From Sporosarcina ureae (lineage in GTDB: Bacteria > Bacillota > Bacilli > Bacillales_A > Planococcaceae), in assembly GCF_002109325.1 (NCBI RefSeq), contig NZ_CP015348.1, positions 213,501 to 277,500 on the forward strand: a stretch of DNA of 64,000 nt, read 5' to 3'. The position numbers and the translations under genes are program-made. The notes beneath the pieces are model-generated. The model was not told where the DNA came from, ran no database searches, and worked only from the letters and a program-made list of their open reading frames with translations. Positions 35,955 through 45,226 of the stretch are shown here, piece by piece (the stretch's first letter is position 1; the number at the start of each line of letters is the position of its first letter).

Positions 35955-36115
35955 CACGTCCTAAAATATACTAGAGTACTTGTTCTATGCACTAAGACTT
36001 CATAAAATTATGACCTAAAACACGTACTTCTTATTATATTGATGTTGAATGAAAGATTACAAGCTGTTCTGACAAAACATATCAGGTAAAAGACATTATA
36101 TACTGATCCGGCAGT

Positions 36116-36127
36116 CTGATTAATCAG
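36116..36127. promoter_or_regulatory. 12-bp perfect palindrome upstream of the acyltransferase gene
   Basis: CTGATTAATCAG within the 314-bp gap between ynfA and the acyltransferase; possible operator. Nothing else definite was seen in this gap. Confidence 0.25.
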
Positions 36128-36268
36128 TCAACCGTAATAAATCACCAAATGAATCCAACGTATTTACAGCCAGCTTACATTCTTGAGTCATTTCGATTAC
36201 ATTTCATTTTTACTGATCGATTGGTTGTACAATATAGACATGCGTTAGTTTTCTTGAGGAGCTTGATT

Positions 36269-37327
36269 ATGAAGAATAAACGTTTATCTTGGGTAGATGT
36301 CACCAAAGGTTTTTTAATGATCCTTGTCGTAATCGGTCATTTTCCAGGTGAGCTTGATTTCCCTCTCGTTAAATACATCTATTGGTTTCACATGCCCGCC
36401 TTCTTTATTTTAAGCGGCTTATTTTTTAAGCCTGTAATTGAAAAAGGCTTAATAAAACCCACAATTCACAAGCGATTTATGCAGTTGATTGTTCCGTATT
36501 TATTTTTCTTAGTGAGTATAACGTTTATTCGCTATGGGATAGAGATCGGTTCTGGCAACTTAGATTTATCATGGTATGTACATGACATCTGGACACTTGT
36601 GGTCGGTGGTCGTTTTGTGCGTGGTGCGTACGGCGTCTTCTGGTTCGTTACAACCCTTTTCTTTACGTATTTATTCTTCTTATGGATGACTAAATACTTT
36701 AATCGAACAAAGCAAATCATGATTTTGGCGATCTTCTATACGATTGCACACTTCGAAAGTTTATTTGCGATGCATGTAATTGGAGGAGCACCTTCTACTG
36801 CGTCTCAAACGATCCCAATGATTTGGAATATCGATGTGGCATTAATGGCCGTTGTGTACTTTTCACTTGGATATTATATGAAAAACTTTTGGATGAACGT
36901 GACAAAGAAATGGTTGATCGCAGGAGCGCTCGTAAGTGTCGCGGCGATCGTACTCGATAATAGTCAAATTATTGATTATCACTTGAGTATGAAATTTTTA
37001 CGTTACGATCATTTTATTCTAGACTTGGTTATTCCGCTCTCATTCACTTTGGTGTTAGTTGGCGTGTTCCAACAAGCCGCTGCTTATCTTTCGTTAAATT
37101 GGCTACAAAAAATCGAAAAACACTCATTAACGATTATGTATTTACACATCTTTACGGATATTTTGTTAAATGATTACTTCACCTATGGGGTTATCGGATT
37201 CACAGCATTCGGTTTATTCGTACCTATCGTATTTTCTATCATTATTCAAAAGTTCCTACCACATGGAAAGCTGTTCCTTGGTGGATTTACACAGAAAAAG
37301 ACTACTGGGAATCAAGTTATAACTTAA
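36269..37327 (+). CDS. Acyltransferase-3 family membrane protein
   Basis: A 352-residue protein with about ten TM segments of the acyltransferase-3 (OafA/YfiQ/YkrP) family, which O-acetylates or succinylates surface polysaccharides. The family start RLSWVDVTKGFLMILVVIGH with its catalytic-type His and the following FHMPAFFILSGLFF are intact. A longer frame begins at 36149, but GAGGAG fits the ATG at 36269. Acceptor unknown. Monocistronic, convergent with padR. Confidence 0.88.
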   Translation: MKNKRLSWVDVTKGFLMILVVIGHFPGELDFPLVKYIYWFHMPAFFILSGLFFKPVIEKGLIKPTIHKRFMQLIVPYLFFLVSITFIRYGIEIGSGNLDLSWYVHDIWTLVVGGRFVRGAYGVFWFVTTLFFTYLFFLWMTKYFNRTKQIMILAIFYTIAHFESLFAMHVIGGAPSTASQTIPMIWNIDVALMAVVYFSLGYYMKNFWMNVTKKWLIAGALVSVAAIVLDNSQIIDYHLSMKFLRYDHFILDLVIPLSFTLVLVGVFQQAAAYLSLNWLQKIEKHSLTIMYLHIFTDILLNDYFTYGVIGFTAFGLFVPIVFSIIIQKFLPHGKLFLGGFTQKKTTGNQVIT

Positions 37328-37378
37328 AAAGTACCTGTGCACATAACTCTGGTGAGTATTGTGCACAGGTACTTTTAT
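37325..37378. terminator. Bidirectional terminator between the acyltransferase gene and padR
   Basis: Perfect 15-base arms AAGTACCTGTGCACA / TGTGCACAGGTACTT, T-rich on both exits, six bases before the padR stop. Confidence 0.9.
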
Positions 37379-37384
37379 GTTGTT

Positions 37385-37729
37385 TCAAAAAAACTCATAG
37401 TTTACATCTTCATTATGTTTAAGTTCGTTTATTTTCCCCGAAACAAATTCCCACTTAACCCAAAAATTTTTAAGTCGTTCTCTTCCTGCTGCATTGAGAG
37501 TATAAAATTTTCTTGGTGGTCCAATAACAGATGGTTTTTTCTCGATCATCACTAAATGGTTTTTCTCGAGTCTCGCAGTAATCGTATAGACTGTGCCTTC
37601 CACTATATCGGTGAATCCAAGTTCTCGCAGCTGTTGAGTGATTTCGTAGCCGTATGTTTCCCCTCGATTAATGATTTCCAAGACACACCCCTCAAGCACA
37701 CCTTTCAACATTTCAGTAATATTTTCCAT
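37385..37729 (-). CDS. PadR family transcriptional regulator
   Basis: A 114-residue PadR-like winged-helix regulator: MLKGVLEGCVLEIINRGETYGYEITQQLRE, then the wing VEGTVYTITARLEKNHLV and PRKFYTLNAAGRERL, with a short C-terminal dimer helix (subfamily 2). AGGAGG precedes the ATG. A 23-bp array of GTAT-N6-ATAC inverted repeats lies directly upstream (37795-37969) and is the obvious candidate for its operator. No efflux or catabolic target gene lies next to it, so its regulon is open. Confidence 0.92.
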   Translation of the reverse strand: MENITEMLKGVLEGCVLEIINRGETYGYEITQQLRELGFTDIVEGTVYTITARLEKNHLVMIEKKPSVIGPPRKFYTLNAAGRERLKNFWVKWEFVSGKINELKHNEDVNYEFF

Positions 37730-37794
37730 AACTTCCTCCTACGAAATTTCATGAATAACTTGTAAAACCACATTAATTTTTAAGTTTTGAAATA

Positions 37795-37969
37795 GTACTA
37801 TGTATAACTTCTTACCGGTAAGTTGTGTTACTTAATTATAGTATACTGTAATACTATCTACTTGTATATAGCAATACAGACTAATGGTATGTAGTTATAC
37901 GTACTTTTGGTATATAGTAATAGATACTACTCATATACATCAACGCTTCCATTCTATATATAGTGATAC
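37795..37969. repeat. 23-bp phased array of GTAT-N6-ATAC inverted repeats (8 units) upstream of padR
   Basis: Fourteen-base units start at 37795, 37818, 37841, 37864, 37887, 37910, 37933 and 37956, exactly 23 bp apart, consensus GTATATAGTAATAC, each an inverted repeat GTAT...ATAC. Units 4-6 are the best; unit 7 is the most decayed. The nine-base spacers are unrelated. Confidence 0.8.
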
Positions 37970-37989
37970 TTATTAGTATGGACAAGATT

Positions 37990-38062
37990 AAAAAGTACCT
38001 GAATACGAAACTAACATGAATGTTTACTCACTCATTTTTGTTCGTAGACAAGTACGTTTTTA
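37990..38062 (-). terminator. Long hairpin after the metallophosphoesterase gene
   Basis: GTACTTG.../...CAGGTAC outer stem and ACGAAC/GTTTCGT inner stem, ending in five T on the minus strand. Confidence 0.55.
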
Positions 38063-38076
38063 TTTACTAATACTCT

Positions 38077-38928
38077 TTATTCTTTCACTACTTCTAACGT
38101 AACCGCCACGATCTCGGGACGATTGAACACCCGTAACGGGATGATACTGTTTCCAAGCCCTCTGCTTACGATCATTTGTGTTTGATCCAGTTCGTGTCTT
38201 CCAGCGGTATATTCTGGTAGAAATCCTTGATTGGGCGCTACAACTCCACCTATAAATGGAAGCCTAACTTGCCCTCCGTGCGCATGACCTGCAAACACCA
38301 GATCCAAATCGAACGTCGCGTAGAGTGACAGTAACTCTGGACGATGCATCAATAAGATAGTGAAAGGATCTTCTTCCATTCCTTCTAACGAGTGAATAAG
38401 GTCAGTCTTTGCGATTTCTCGTTCTGCAAAACCTTCACTGTTATGTGCCGGATCATCAATGCCCGCCACGTAAATTTTTTCATTCTTCTTTTCTACTATC
38501 GCATGTTCATTTCGCAAAACGTGTACACCGGCCGCTTTCAATGATTGTTCTAGCGCATCAAATTTCCCTGACCACCACTCATGGTTTCCTGATACGTAAT
38601 ACACGGGAACAGAAGAAGTTAGCTCTTTCATTAATTGTAAGCTCGCTCGATCTCCTGCTCTTTTACTGTCAATAAGATCGCCGGTAAAGACGACGATATC
38701 AGGTTGAAGCTTATTGATTTTCCGCGCTAATCGCTGCTGATTATGTCCGAAGCTTTTATTGTGGAGGTCAGACAAATGAACAATCTTGAATTGATCAAAA
38801 TTGGCAGGAAGATTCTCTGAGCGAATGACGGTTTGGGAAATTGTGATGGAATTATTTTGAAACCAAATAAAACTCATTATAGTTAAAAGTAATATCAATG
38901 CAGACAGAAGTCTCTTTTTCACTATCAA
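38077..38928 (-). CDS. Metallophosphoesterase, YkuE/YaeI-like
   Basis: A 283-residue calcineurin-like phosphoesterase held by an N-terminal TM helix (about 6-24). All metal-binding blocks are present: HLSDLHN, FTGDLID, SGNHEWW, LLMHRPE and FAGHAHGGQ. Relatives hydrolyse UDP-diacylglucosamine or remain uncharacterised phosphodiesterases. No clear ribosome site; the start may be TTG 38928 or the GTG two codons later. Confidence 0.88.
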   Translation of the reverse strand: MIVKKRLLSALILLLTIMSFIWFQNNSITISQTVIRSENLPANFDQFKIVHLSDLHNKSFGHNQQRLARKINKLQPDIVVFTGDLIDSKRAGDRASLQLMKELTSSVPVYYVSGNHEWWSGKFDALEQSLKAAGVHVLRNEHAIVEKKNEKIYVAGIDDPAHNSEGFAEREIAKTDLIHSLEGMEEDPFTILLMHRPELLSLYATFDLDLVFAGHAHGGQVRLPFIGGVVAPNQGFLPEYTAGRHELDQTQMIVSRGLGNSIIPLRVFNRPEIVAVTLEVVKE

Positions 38929-38965
38929 ATCAGTCCAATTCTATTGGGAGTATTTTAAAGTTGAT

Positions 38966-39184
38966 CTATTTACTTTTTTCTTTGCTATTGATGAGTAAAC
39001 CATACCCAAAGAATACGACCAATCCACTCCAGAAAATTAAAGTTGGAGAGAGAAACGTTTGTTCTATAAATAAATAACAGAAATAGTTAATAGCTGTGAG
39101 AAGCATATAGGTAATAAAACCTGCTTCAGCAGCGCGCTTACTGTTTACCGATTCTTGCTTATTCATCCGTTTAAAAAACATCAT
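38966..39184 (-). CDS. Small two-helix membrane protein
   Basis: A 72-residue protein with hydrophobic segments at about 23-40 and 47-65 and a basic, Lys-rich N and C terminus. GGAG precedes the ATG-ATG start. No family recognised. It lies 37 bp upstream of the phosphoesterase on the same strand and may be co-transcribed with it. Confidence 0.6.
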   Translation of the reverse strand: MMFFKRMNKQESVNSKRAAEAGFITYMLLTAINYFCYLFIEQTFLSPTLIFWSGLVVFFGYGLLINSKEKSK

Positions 39185-39324
39185 CTATTCACTCCATTTT
39201 TCTGTTATTCTACTATTTTACTAGTATACAATGAAAGGTTTCACATAGCCCCCAAAACCCTAAACAGTACATTCTTAGCCGAAACACGGGTCTAACATCA
39301 ACAAAAAAGCCCCCAACCAATTCG

Positions 39325-40089
39325 TCAGAGGCTTTCGTTTATTTGAGCTTTTATCCGACTACCTAACACGGAGTCAAATAACTGTTTGGAATACGAATGC
39401 GAAAAGTGGAATTCTCCATTTGTTTTCGTACTCTCGTCTATGATTTCCCCATCTTTCATCACATACACGCGATTACACATATACATAACGGCTTGTAGGT
39501 CGTGCGCGATAAATAATATTGTCATTCTCATTTCACGGTTTAGTTCTAGAAGTAAATCAATGATTTCTTTTTGAATTAACCGATCCAAGTTCGATACAAT
39601 TTCATCACAAATCAATAACTTCGGTTCAACTAATAGTGATCGAAGCAAGTTGACACGTTGACGTTCACCGCCACTTAATTCTGATGGGTAACGTTGTAAA
39701 TGTGATTCTGATAGTTTTACTCGCGTGAGCATGTGCCGAATATGCGCTTCACGATCTCCCTTCATCGTACGAAGAGGTTCGAGCAATATTTCACGGACTG
39801 TCCACGAGGGATTCAGCGCAGCTGCTGCATTTTGGAAAATTAATTGACTGGCTTCGTAAAATGATTTTCTGTTTTTACGGGTAACGGTTTGACCATTGAA
39901 TAAAATTGAGCCGGATTCTATTGATTCGAGCTGCATCACGACACGCGCAAGCGTACTTTTTCCACTCCCACTCTCCCCAACGAGTCCTACAATCTCACCT
40001 GTATTCACAGTCAAATGAACACTGTCCAACGCTTTCTTCGTCTCAACTCTATGGCGATAGCTCTTCGACACGTTCACTAATTCTAACAT
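39325..40089 (-). CDS. Nickel/peptide ABC importer ATPase 2 (DppF/NikE-like)
   Basis: A 254-residue ATPase with Walker A GESGSGKST, Q loop IFQNAAAALNP, signature LSGGERQR, Walker B LLICDEIVSNLD and switch His in IAHDL. Its NPSW and AALNP segments are typical of the Dpp/Opp/Nik subfamily. Last gene of the five-gene importer; see the binding protein at 42618 for the substrate argument. A weak AAGCC/GGCTT hairpin with T tract overlaps its stop codon. Confidence 0.92.
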   Translation of the reverse strand: MLELVNVSKSYRHRVETKKALDSVHLTVNTGEIVGLVGESGSGKSTLARVVMQLESIESGSILFNGQTVTRKNRKSFYEASQLIFQNAAAALNPSWTVREILLEPLRTMKGDREAHIRHMLTRVKLSESHLQRYPSELSGGERQRVNLLRSLLVEPKLLICDEIVSNLDRLIQKEIIDLLLELNREMRMTILFIAHDLQAVMYMCNRVYVMKDGEIIDESTKTNGEFHFSHSYSKQLFDSVLGSRIKAQINESL

Positions 40090-40104
40090 CGATCATCCAC
40101 TCCT

Positions 40105-40854
40105 CTAAAAACGACTCGCAAGCAATCGCTTCGTATACGCATGAGCAGGTTGCGCAAAAACCGCTTCTACCGTCCCTGTTTCCACTACTTGTCCTCGCTG
40201 CATTACGGCCATCGCATGGGCTGCTTCAGCGACTATGTCGAGGTCATGTGTAATGAGAAGAATAGTCGTCCCGCGTTCTTCATTTAAGTTAGTCACTAAT
40301 TCAATGAATTCCTTTTGCAGCACCATATCGAGTGCAGAAGTAGGCTCGTCCGCTATGAGTAACGCAGGTTCTACATAAAACGCGCAAGCAATCATGCATC
40401 TTTGTAACATGCCCCCCGATAATTCAAATGGATATTGTTCGACAATATCTAAAGTGAGTCCTAAACTTTCTAGAATTACATACATTTTCGTAACGTATAC
40501 ATCTTTCGCATCGCCTACACGACCACCAGAAAATGCATACAGTTGATTTCCCATTTTGACAGACGGATTAAAACTGTTTGCTGCGTCCTGAAAAATAGTG
40601 AAAATATCTTTCTTTCGTATGCTTTCCATTACCTGAGCCGGCTCACTCAGTAAATTTCGACCGTCATACAAGACTTTCCCACTTACCTTCGCATTCGCCG
40701 GCAACAGTCCTAGCATGGCAGAAACCGTCATACTCTTCCCACTACCACTCTCACCGATTAATGAAGTGATTTTACCACGCGGAATCGTAAATTCTACACG
40801 GTCTATAATTGGTTGATCACTTATTTGTATAGATAGATCGCTAACACTAATCAT
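40105..40854 (-). CDS. Nickel/peptide ABC importer ATPase 1 (DppD/NikD-like)
   Basis: A 249-residue ATPase: Walker A GESGSGKSM, Q loop IFQDAANSFNPSVKMG, signature LSGGMLQR, Walker B LLIADEPTSALD. At 249 residues it is shorter than DppD/OppD (about 330) and lacks their C-terminal iron-sulfur/CxxC extension, as NikD does. Overlaps the upstream permease gene by 8 bp. Confidence 0.92.
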   Translation of the reverse strand: MISVSDLSIQISDQPIIDRVEFTIPRGKITSLIGESGSGKSMTVSAMLGLLPANAKVSGKVLYDGRNLLSEPAQVMESIRKKDIFTIFQDAANSFNPSVKMGNQLYAFSGGRVGDAKDVYVTKMYVILESLGLTLDIVEQYPFELSGGMLQRCMIACAFYVEPALLIADEPTSALDMVLQKEFIELVTNLNEERGTTILLITHDLDIVAEAAHAMAVMQRGQVVETGTVEAVFAQPAHAYTKRLLASRF

Positions 40855-41659
40855 TCACTCGCCTCCGCTCTGGGTCTTTCCACGCCTCTCCAATAAAATT
40901 GATTGAAAGAATGGTCAAGAAAATCATAATTCCCGGAAATAATGCGATCCACCAAGCGCCAATTAAAATATCATTTTGCGCGTAATATAACATATTGCCC
41001 CAGGATGGAATCGCAGGAGGAATACCGATTCCTAGAAAACTGAGCGATACTTCCGTAAAAATAGCTGCTGCGAAGTTGAAGAGCGTAATGACGAAAATAG
41101 CAGGTACGCTATTGCGTAGTAAATGGCCCCACAGTATTTTCCATACAGGCGTCCCAAACATAGTAGCCATTTTCACAAACTCCGCTTCTTTTAGTCGAAT
41201 GAATTCTGAACGTACAATTCTCGCTGTAACAAGCCAGCCCGTCAATCCGATGATGAGCGCCATGCCCCACATGCCGCCTTGCATAAACACTTGAAACGCC
41301 AAAATAATGACAAGTGAAGGAATTGTGATCAATGCTTCTAACAAGCGCATCATCGCAGTATCAATTACACCGCCAAAATAGCCACTAATCCCACCGTACA
41401 CAATTCCGATGATCAACGATAAAATAACCGAACCGCCGGCAACCGCTAGCGTGACTCTCCCACCTTCAAGTAAGCGAGTAAACACATCACGACCCAAATG
41501 ATCCGTACCTAACCAGTGATCACCACTCGGGGCGCTATACACTTCATCCATATTCATTTCATTGGATCCGAACGGGGCGAGTACACTCGAAAAGACTGTC
41601 AAAAAGACAATCAATCCAAGTAAGCTGTACCAAAACCAGAGTGCTTTCCGTGACTTCAT
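40847..41659 (-). CDS. Nickel/peptide ABC importer permease 2 (DppC/NikC-like)
   Basis: A 270-residue permease with six TM segments; N-terminal anchor, GTDHLGRDVFTRLLEGGRVTL (the DppC/OppC signature), and the EAA loop EFVKMATMFGTPVWKILWGHLLRN. Abuts the other permease gene (start 41659, next stop 41660) and overlaps the ATPase gene by 8 bp. Confidence 0.93.
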   Translation of the reverse strand: MKSRKALWFWYSLLGLIVFLTVFSSVLAPFGSNEMNMDEVYSAPSGDHWLGTDHLGRDVFTRLLEGGRVTLAVAGGSVILSLIIGIVYGGISGYFGGVIDTAMMRLLEALITIPSLVIILAFQVFMQGGMWGMALIIGLTGWLVTARIVRSEFIRLKEAEFVKMATMFGTPVWKILWGHLLRNSVPAIFVITLFNFAAAIFTEVSLSFLGIGIPPAIPSWGNMLYYAQNDILIGAWWIALFPGIMIFLTILSINFIGEAWKDPERRRVND

Positions 41660-42628
41660 TTACCGGACGCCTCCTTTTCGCAACTTCGGATCCATAGCGT
41701 ACATGACTAAATCCAATATAAATAAACTAATGACAACGATGACGCCCGTAATCATAACGCTTCCCATTAATAAGGGGAAATCTTTTGTGACGACTGCTTT
41801 CACGGTCAGTTGCCCCAGTCCAGACCAACCGAAAAGTGATTCAACGATGATGGAACCACCAAAGAACGACGGGATGGTGATAGCGATATAATTTAAGTAT
41901 GGAATCGCAGCGTTACGCATGATTCCCCTACGAATGATTGCTTCTTTAACACCATTTGCGCGTGCCACTTTCACATAGTATTGTCGATTTTCTTTCTTAA
42001 TGCCTTCCTGGAGAAAACGCGCATAGATTCCGACATGCGTTAAAATCATTACACTTGCAGGCATGATTAGGTGACGAATCGTATCGCTCAACCCGCCATG
42101 TCCACTTACATCACTCGAACCAGAAGAAGGAAGTATACCTAAACTCACTGAAAAGAAGTAGATGAATAAAATCCCCAGCCAAAAAGCAGGGATGGACGAC
42201 GTCGCAATACTGAATGTGGAAAGTCCTCTATCCCAAATAGAACCTTCCTTCATCCCTGCTACTGTACCGAGCCAGATAGAGCCGGCTATAATGAAAAACA
42301 TCGTTACACAAAATAACAGTAAAGTATTTGGTAGTCTTTCCATCAAAATAGTAGAAACTGGCCTACCTTCTTTATACGAAGTACCAAAATTCCCTTTTAC
42401 GGTCTCTCCTAGCCACGCTACATACTGATAAGCAACCGGTTGATCCAATGCAAATGCATGCGTAATCCGCTCTTTTTCAGCTGTTGTGAGTGTCTGTGCA
42501 TTGCCACCATAAAAAGCGGCAGCGGGATCACCTGGGGCGGCTTGCATAATAAAAAAAGAAAGGAAGCTCACGATGAGGAGGACAATTATCCCCATCGCCA
42601 TGCGCTTCCCTACCCACTTAGCGGTCAT
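41660..42628 (-). CDS. Nickel/peptide ABC importer permease 1 (DppB/NikB-like)
   Basis: A 322-residue permease with six TM segments; N-terminal KRMAMGIIVLLIVSFLSFFIMQAAPGDPAAAFYGG is the DppB/NikB signature and YVKVARANGVKEAIIRRGIMRNA the EAA loop. The ATG at 42628 lies 11 bp inside the end of the binding-protein gene, with GGAGGAG in front; this rather than 42649 is the start. Confidence 0.93.
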   Translation of the reverse strand: MTAKWVGKRMAMGIIVLLIVSFLSFFIMQAAPGDPAAAFYGGNAQTLTTAEKERITHAFALDQPVAYQYVAWLGETVKGNFGTSYKEGRPVSTILMERLPNTLLLFCVTMFFIIAGSIWLGTVAGMKEGSIWDRGLSTFSIATSSIPAFWLGILFIYFFSVSLGILPSSGSSDVSGHGGLSDTIRHLIMPASVMILTHVGIYARFLQEGIKKENRQYYVKVARANGVKEAIIRRGIMRNAAIPYLNYIAITIPSFFGGSIIVESLFGWSGLGQLTVKAVVTKDFPLLMGSVMITGVIVVISLFILDLVMYAMDPKLRKGGVR

Positions 42629-44198
42629 TCCACTTCCACTCCTCCACATTCCAGAGGAAACCGGATCCGTGATGACCCAAAATTCGTTCTTTCACGCCAC
42701 TGAGATCTTTATTGATCCCATAGACAGCATTTTCATACGCAATAAAATCAAATGCTGGATCGTTCGCAAGTTCTTCTTGGAACTGCATATAGATCTGTTT
42801 ACGTTCTTCTGGATCTGTTGTTGTACGTCCTTTCGCAAGCAGTTCATCTACCTTTTCATTCGAATAACTACCATAGTTATACCCAGTGCTCGTTACGCTG
42901 GATTCATCCGAATGGAATAAGATGTGCGTGTGGTGATCCGCGTCATACGGACTTCCCCAACCAACCATGAACGCTTCCGTGTCTTCAATCGTAATGGCGC
43001 TCCAATCAAGTGCAGCGACTTGTACATCTGCACCTATTTCAGTGAATCCTTCCGCAATATAATTCGCCATGTTCACACGAACGGAATCACTGGCAGGTGT
43101 AGTAATCGTAAAGGTTAGTTTTTCTCCATCTTTATAACGGAAACCATCTTTCTCTACTTTCCATCCTGATTCTTCCAGTAATGATTTCGCCTGATCTACG
43201 TCGTACGTGTACTTTTCCACTTGATCATTATTGAATTCATGGTTCTGTAGTGGTGAATAGGCGACGGAGCCATGTCCTTTTAAGATTCCTTTGACGATTT
43301 GTTCGCGGTCAGTCGCATAACTGAACGCCTTACGTACATTGACATCTTTCCAAAGATCTACATTCATATTAAACAATACGCCACGGTAATCCGCAGATTC
43401 TATATCGTAAATCGTTAAATTCTTTTCTTTTTCCAGATTTTCTACTTGCACAGGATCTAGCAAAGCAACATCCACTTCGCCCGACTTTAATTGAAGTGCA
43501 CGTACGTTGCTATCTGGAATGAACTTGAATAGTACTTTTTCAATGGAAGGCTTCGTTCCGAAAAAGTCGCTATACGCTTGTAATGTTAACGCGTTGCCAC
43601 GATCCCATTTATCGAACATATATGGTCCTGCCCCAATTGGATGGCTATTAAAGTCTGCTGTTCTCATATCGACACCTTCAAATGCATGTGCCGGGAGAAT
43701 AGGTACCGTTAATTTATCCAATAAAGGGGTGAATGGTTGTTTTAACTTGATTTCCACTTTGTAGTCATCCACTTTCTTAATGGAATCCACTTCTTCAAAA
43801 TCGGATTTCAAGAACGAGGCCGTTTGATCATCCATAATACTTTCAATCGTGAACACCACATCATCCGCTGTAAGCTCTTCACCGTCATGGAATGTAATGC
43901 CTTCTTTTAATGTGAAAGTATACGAGAGTTGATCTTCGGACATGTCGAATGAATCGGCGATATCGGTAACGACTTTATTGTTTTCATCAAATCGCATTAA
44001 ACCGCGAAATAACAAAGCGTCTAAATTTGTTTCCTCCAAAATCGGATTCAACCCTTCGAATTCTTCTTCTGATGCATATACAAGTCGATTTTCTTTCGCT
44101 GTATCTGCTTCTTTAACCTCTTCTTTTTTGTTGCATCCTGCGATCGCTACTATAAGTACTAGTAGCACGATCAGCATGTTTTTATTCCACTTAAGCAT
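42618..44198 (-). CDS. Nickel/peptide ABC importer substrate-binding lipoprotein
   Basis: A 526-residue SBP_bac_5 family lipoprotein (lipobox IAGC, Cys22) that captures the ligand outside the membrane. TLKEGITFHDGEELTADDVVFTIESI and YSPLQNHEFN are family blocks. A His-rich loop DADHHTHILFHSD may contact the ligand. This family includes dipeptide, oligopeptide and nickel binders, which cannot be told apart with certainty by eye; nickel is favoured because the short NikD-like ATPase and a urea transporter lie in the same unit, and urease needs nickel. No urease genes are in the window. Confidence 0.85.
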   Translation of the reverse strand: MLKWNKNMLIVLLVLIVAIAGCNKKEEVKEADTAKENRLVYASEEEFEGLNPILEETNLDALLFRGLMRFDENNKVVTDIADSFDMSEDQLSYTFTLKEGITFHDGEELTADDVVFTIESIMDDQTASFLKSDFEEVDSIKKVDDYKVEIKLKQPFTPLLDKLTVPILPAHAFEGVDMRTADFNSHPIGAGPYMFDKWDRGNALTLQAYSDFFGTKPSIEKVLFKFIPDSNVRALQLKSGEVDVALLDPVQVENLEKEKNLTIYDIESADYRGVLFNMNVDLWKDVNVRKAFSYATDREQIVKGILKGHGSVAYSPLQNHEFNNDQVEKYTYDVDQAKSLLEESGWKVEKDGFRYKDGEKLTFTITTPASDSVRVNMANYIAEGFTEIGADVQVAALDWSAITIEDTEAFMVGWGSPYDADHHTHILFHSDESSVTSTGYNYGSYSNEKVDELLAKGRTTTDPEERKQIYMQFQEELANDPAFDFIAYENAVYGINKDLSGVKERILGHHGSGFLWNVEEWKWNDR

Positions 44199-44305
44199 AA
44201 AAACCTCCTGTTTAAATTATTGCGTGTACTTACTAACTTACCTATTATTCTACTTCGGGGCTAGTTTGTCTCGTATAAAGCTTTATGCTAGTTCAAATCA
44301 TGTAA

Positions 44306-45226
44306 TTATAAATTGGGCATGATTTTTCTAGCACCTAAAATCAACCAAGTGCTCAGTACAAATGGCATCGTTAACGCAGGAAGCCCGTACGGTAATAACC
44401 AAATGCTGACACTTGCACTCAGCGGCACTGTGATACAGGCAGCAAGCACGCCGGTAATCGGGGCGTAGCGATTTTCCTTCGTGTTGAACACTGCAGATAC
44501 CGCGAGAATAGTTAAAATAGCATTATAACCATATAAACCTAGCACGATTTGCGTATGCTCCCCGCCTAATGCAAGTGCTGTGAAGAAAGCGGCCGCATTG
44601 CCGATGATCGCATAAATACCGAATTTTCTGCTGGTCCAAAAAACCGCAAGAAACAGTAAAATACTAGGGATCGTTTCAATAATGAAAAAGATTTGGCCGA
44701 TTCCATTGAAAATCACATCAAGCAAATTAATTTCACCTGCTACATGCAATTCCCAATTGGCTAAACTTTGAGGTACTAATTCATCACTCAATGTAATGCT
44801 TTTGAATTTATACGATTCCAGCAGTACAAACCAAGTGACTAAGATGAACGGTAACGTTAAAACCGGAATACCTATGTGGCCAATGAAATGCATCAAGGTC
44901 GCAGTGAAAATCGCAGCTACTGCAGCGCCGATCAATGCGACAACCCACGCACTCGGACCCGTCAAAAACGATTGTAACGCCAAACCAGTTAACACAGAAT
45001 TATATCCCATCAATCCTTTACTAACCAACGTTTTGTCCGCACCGCCAACTGTTGCAACCAATGTACCGATCACAGCAGACAAAAACACTATGATTCCAAG
45101 TGGTAACGAAGTGATGGTAATAGCCAATAAAATTAGAAGGCCGCTTATTGTATTTTCTATAAATATGATTTGTGATATCCCTTTAATGGAAGCCTTTAGT
45201 AAATTAATGAATTCCTCTTTTTTCAT
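44306..45226 (-). CDS. Urea transporter (UT family)
   Basis: A 306-residue integral membrane channel-like protein of the UT family, with two homologous halves of five TM segments. The duplicated signature is GLMGYNSVLTGLAL (first half) and LYGYNAILTILAV (second half), and both halves carry the LTLPFILVTWF/LTMPFVLSTWL block. It lets urea equilibrate into the cell. GGGAGGG fits ATG 45226; a TTG at 45241 is less likely. Same strand and 107 bp upstream of the ABC binding-protein gene, so the two functions may be co-regulated. The 359-bp region upstream shows no GlnR/TnrA box that I can recognise. Confidence 0.92.
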   Translation of the reverse strand: MKKEEFINLLKASIKGISQIIFIENTISGLLILLAITITSLPLGIIVFLSAVIGTLVATVGGADKTLVSKGLMGYNSVLTGLALQSFLTGPSAWVVALIGAAVAAIFTATLMHFIGHIGIPVLTLPFILVTWFVLLESYKFKSITLSDELVPQSLANWELHVAGEINLLDVIFNGIGQIFFIIETIPSILLFLAVFWTSRKFGIYAIIGNAAAFFTALALGGEHTQIVLGLYGYNAILTILAVSAVFNTKENRYAPITGVLAACITVPLSASVSIWLLPYGLPALTMPFVLSTWLILGARKIMPNL

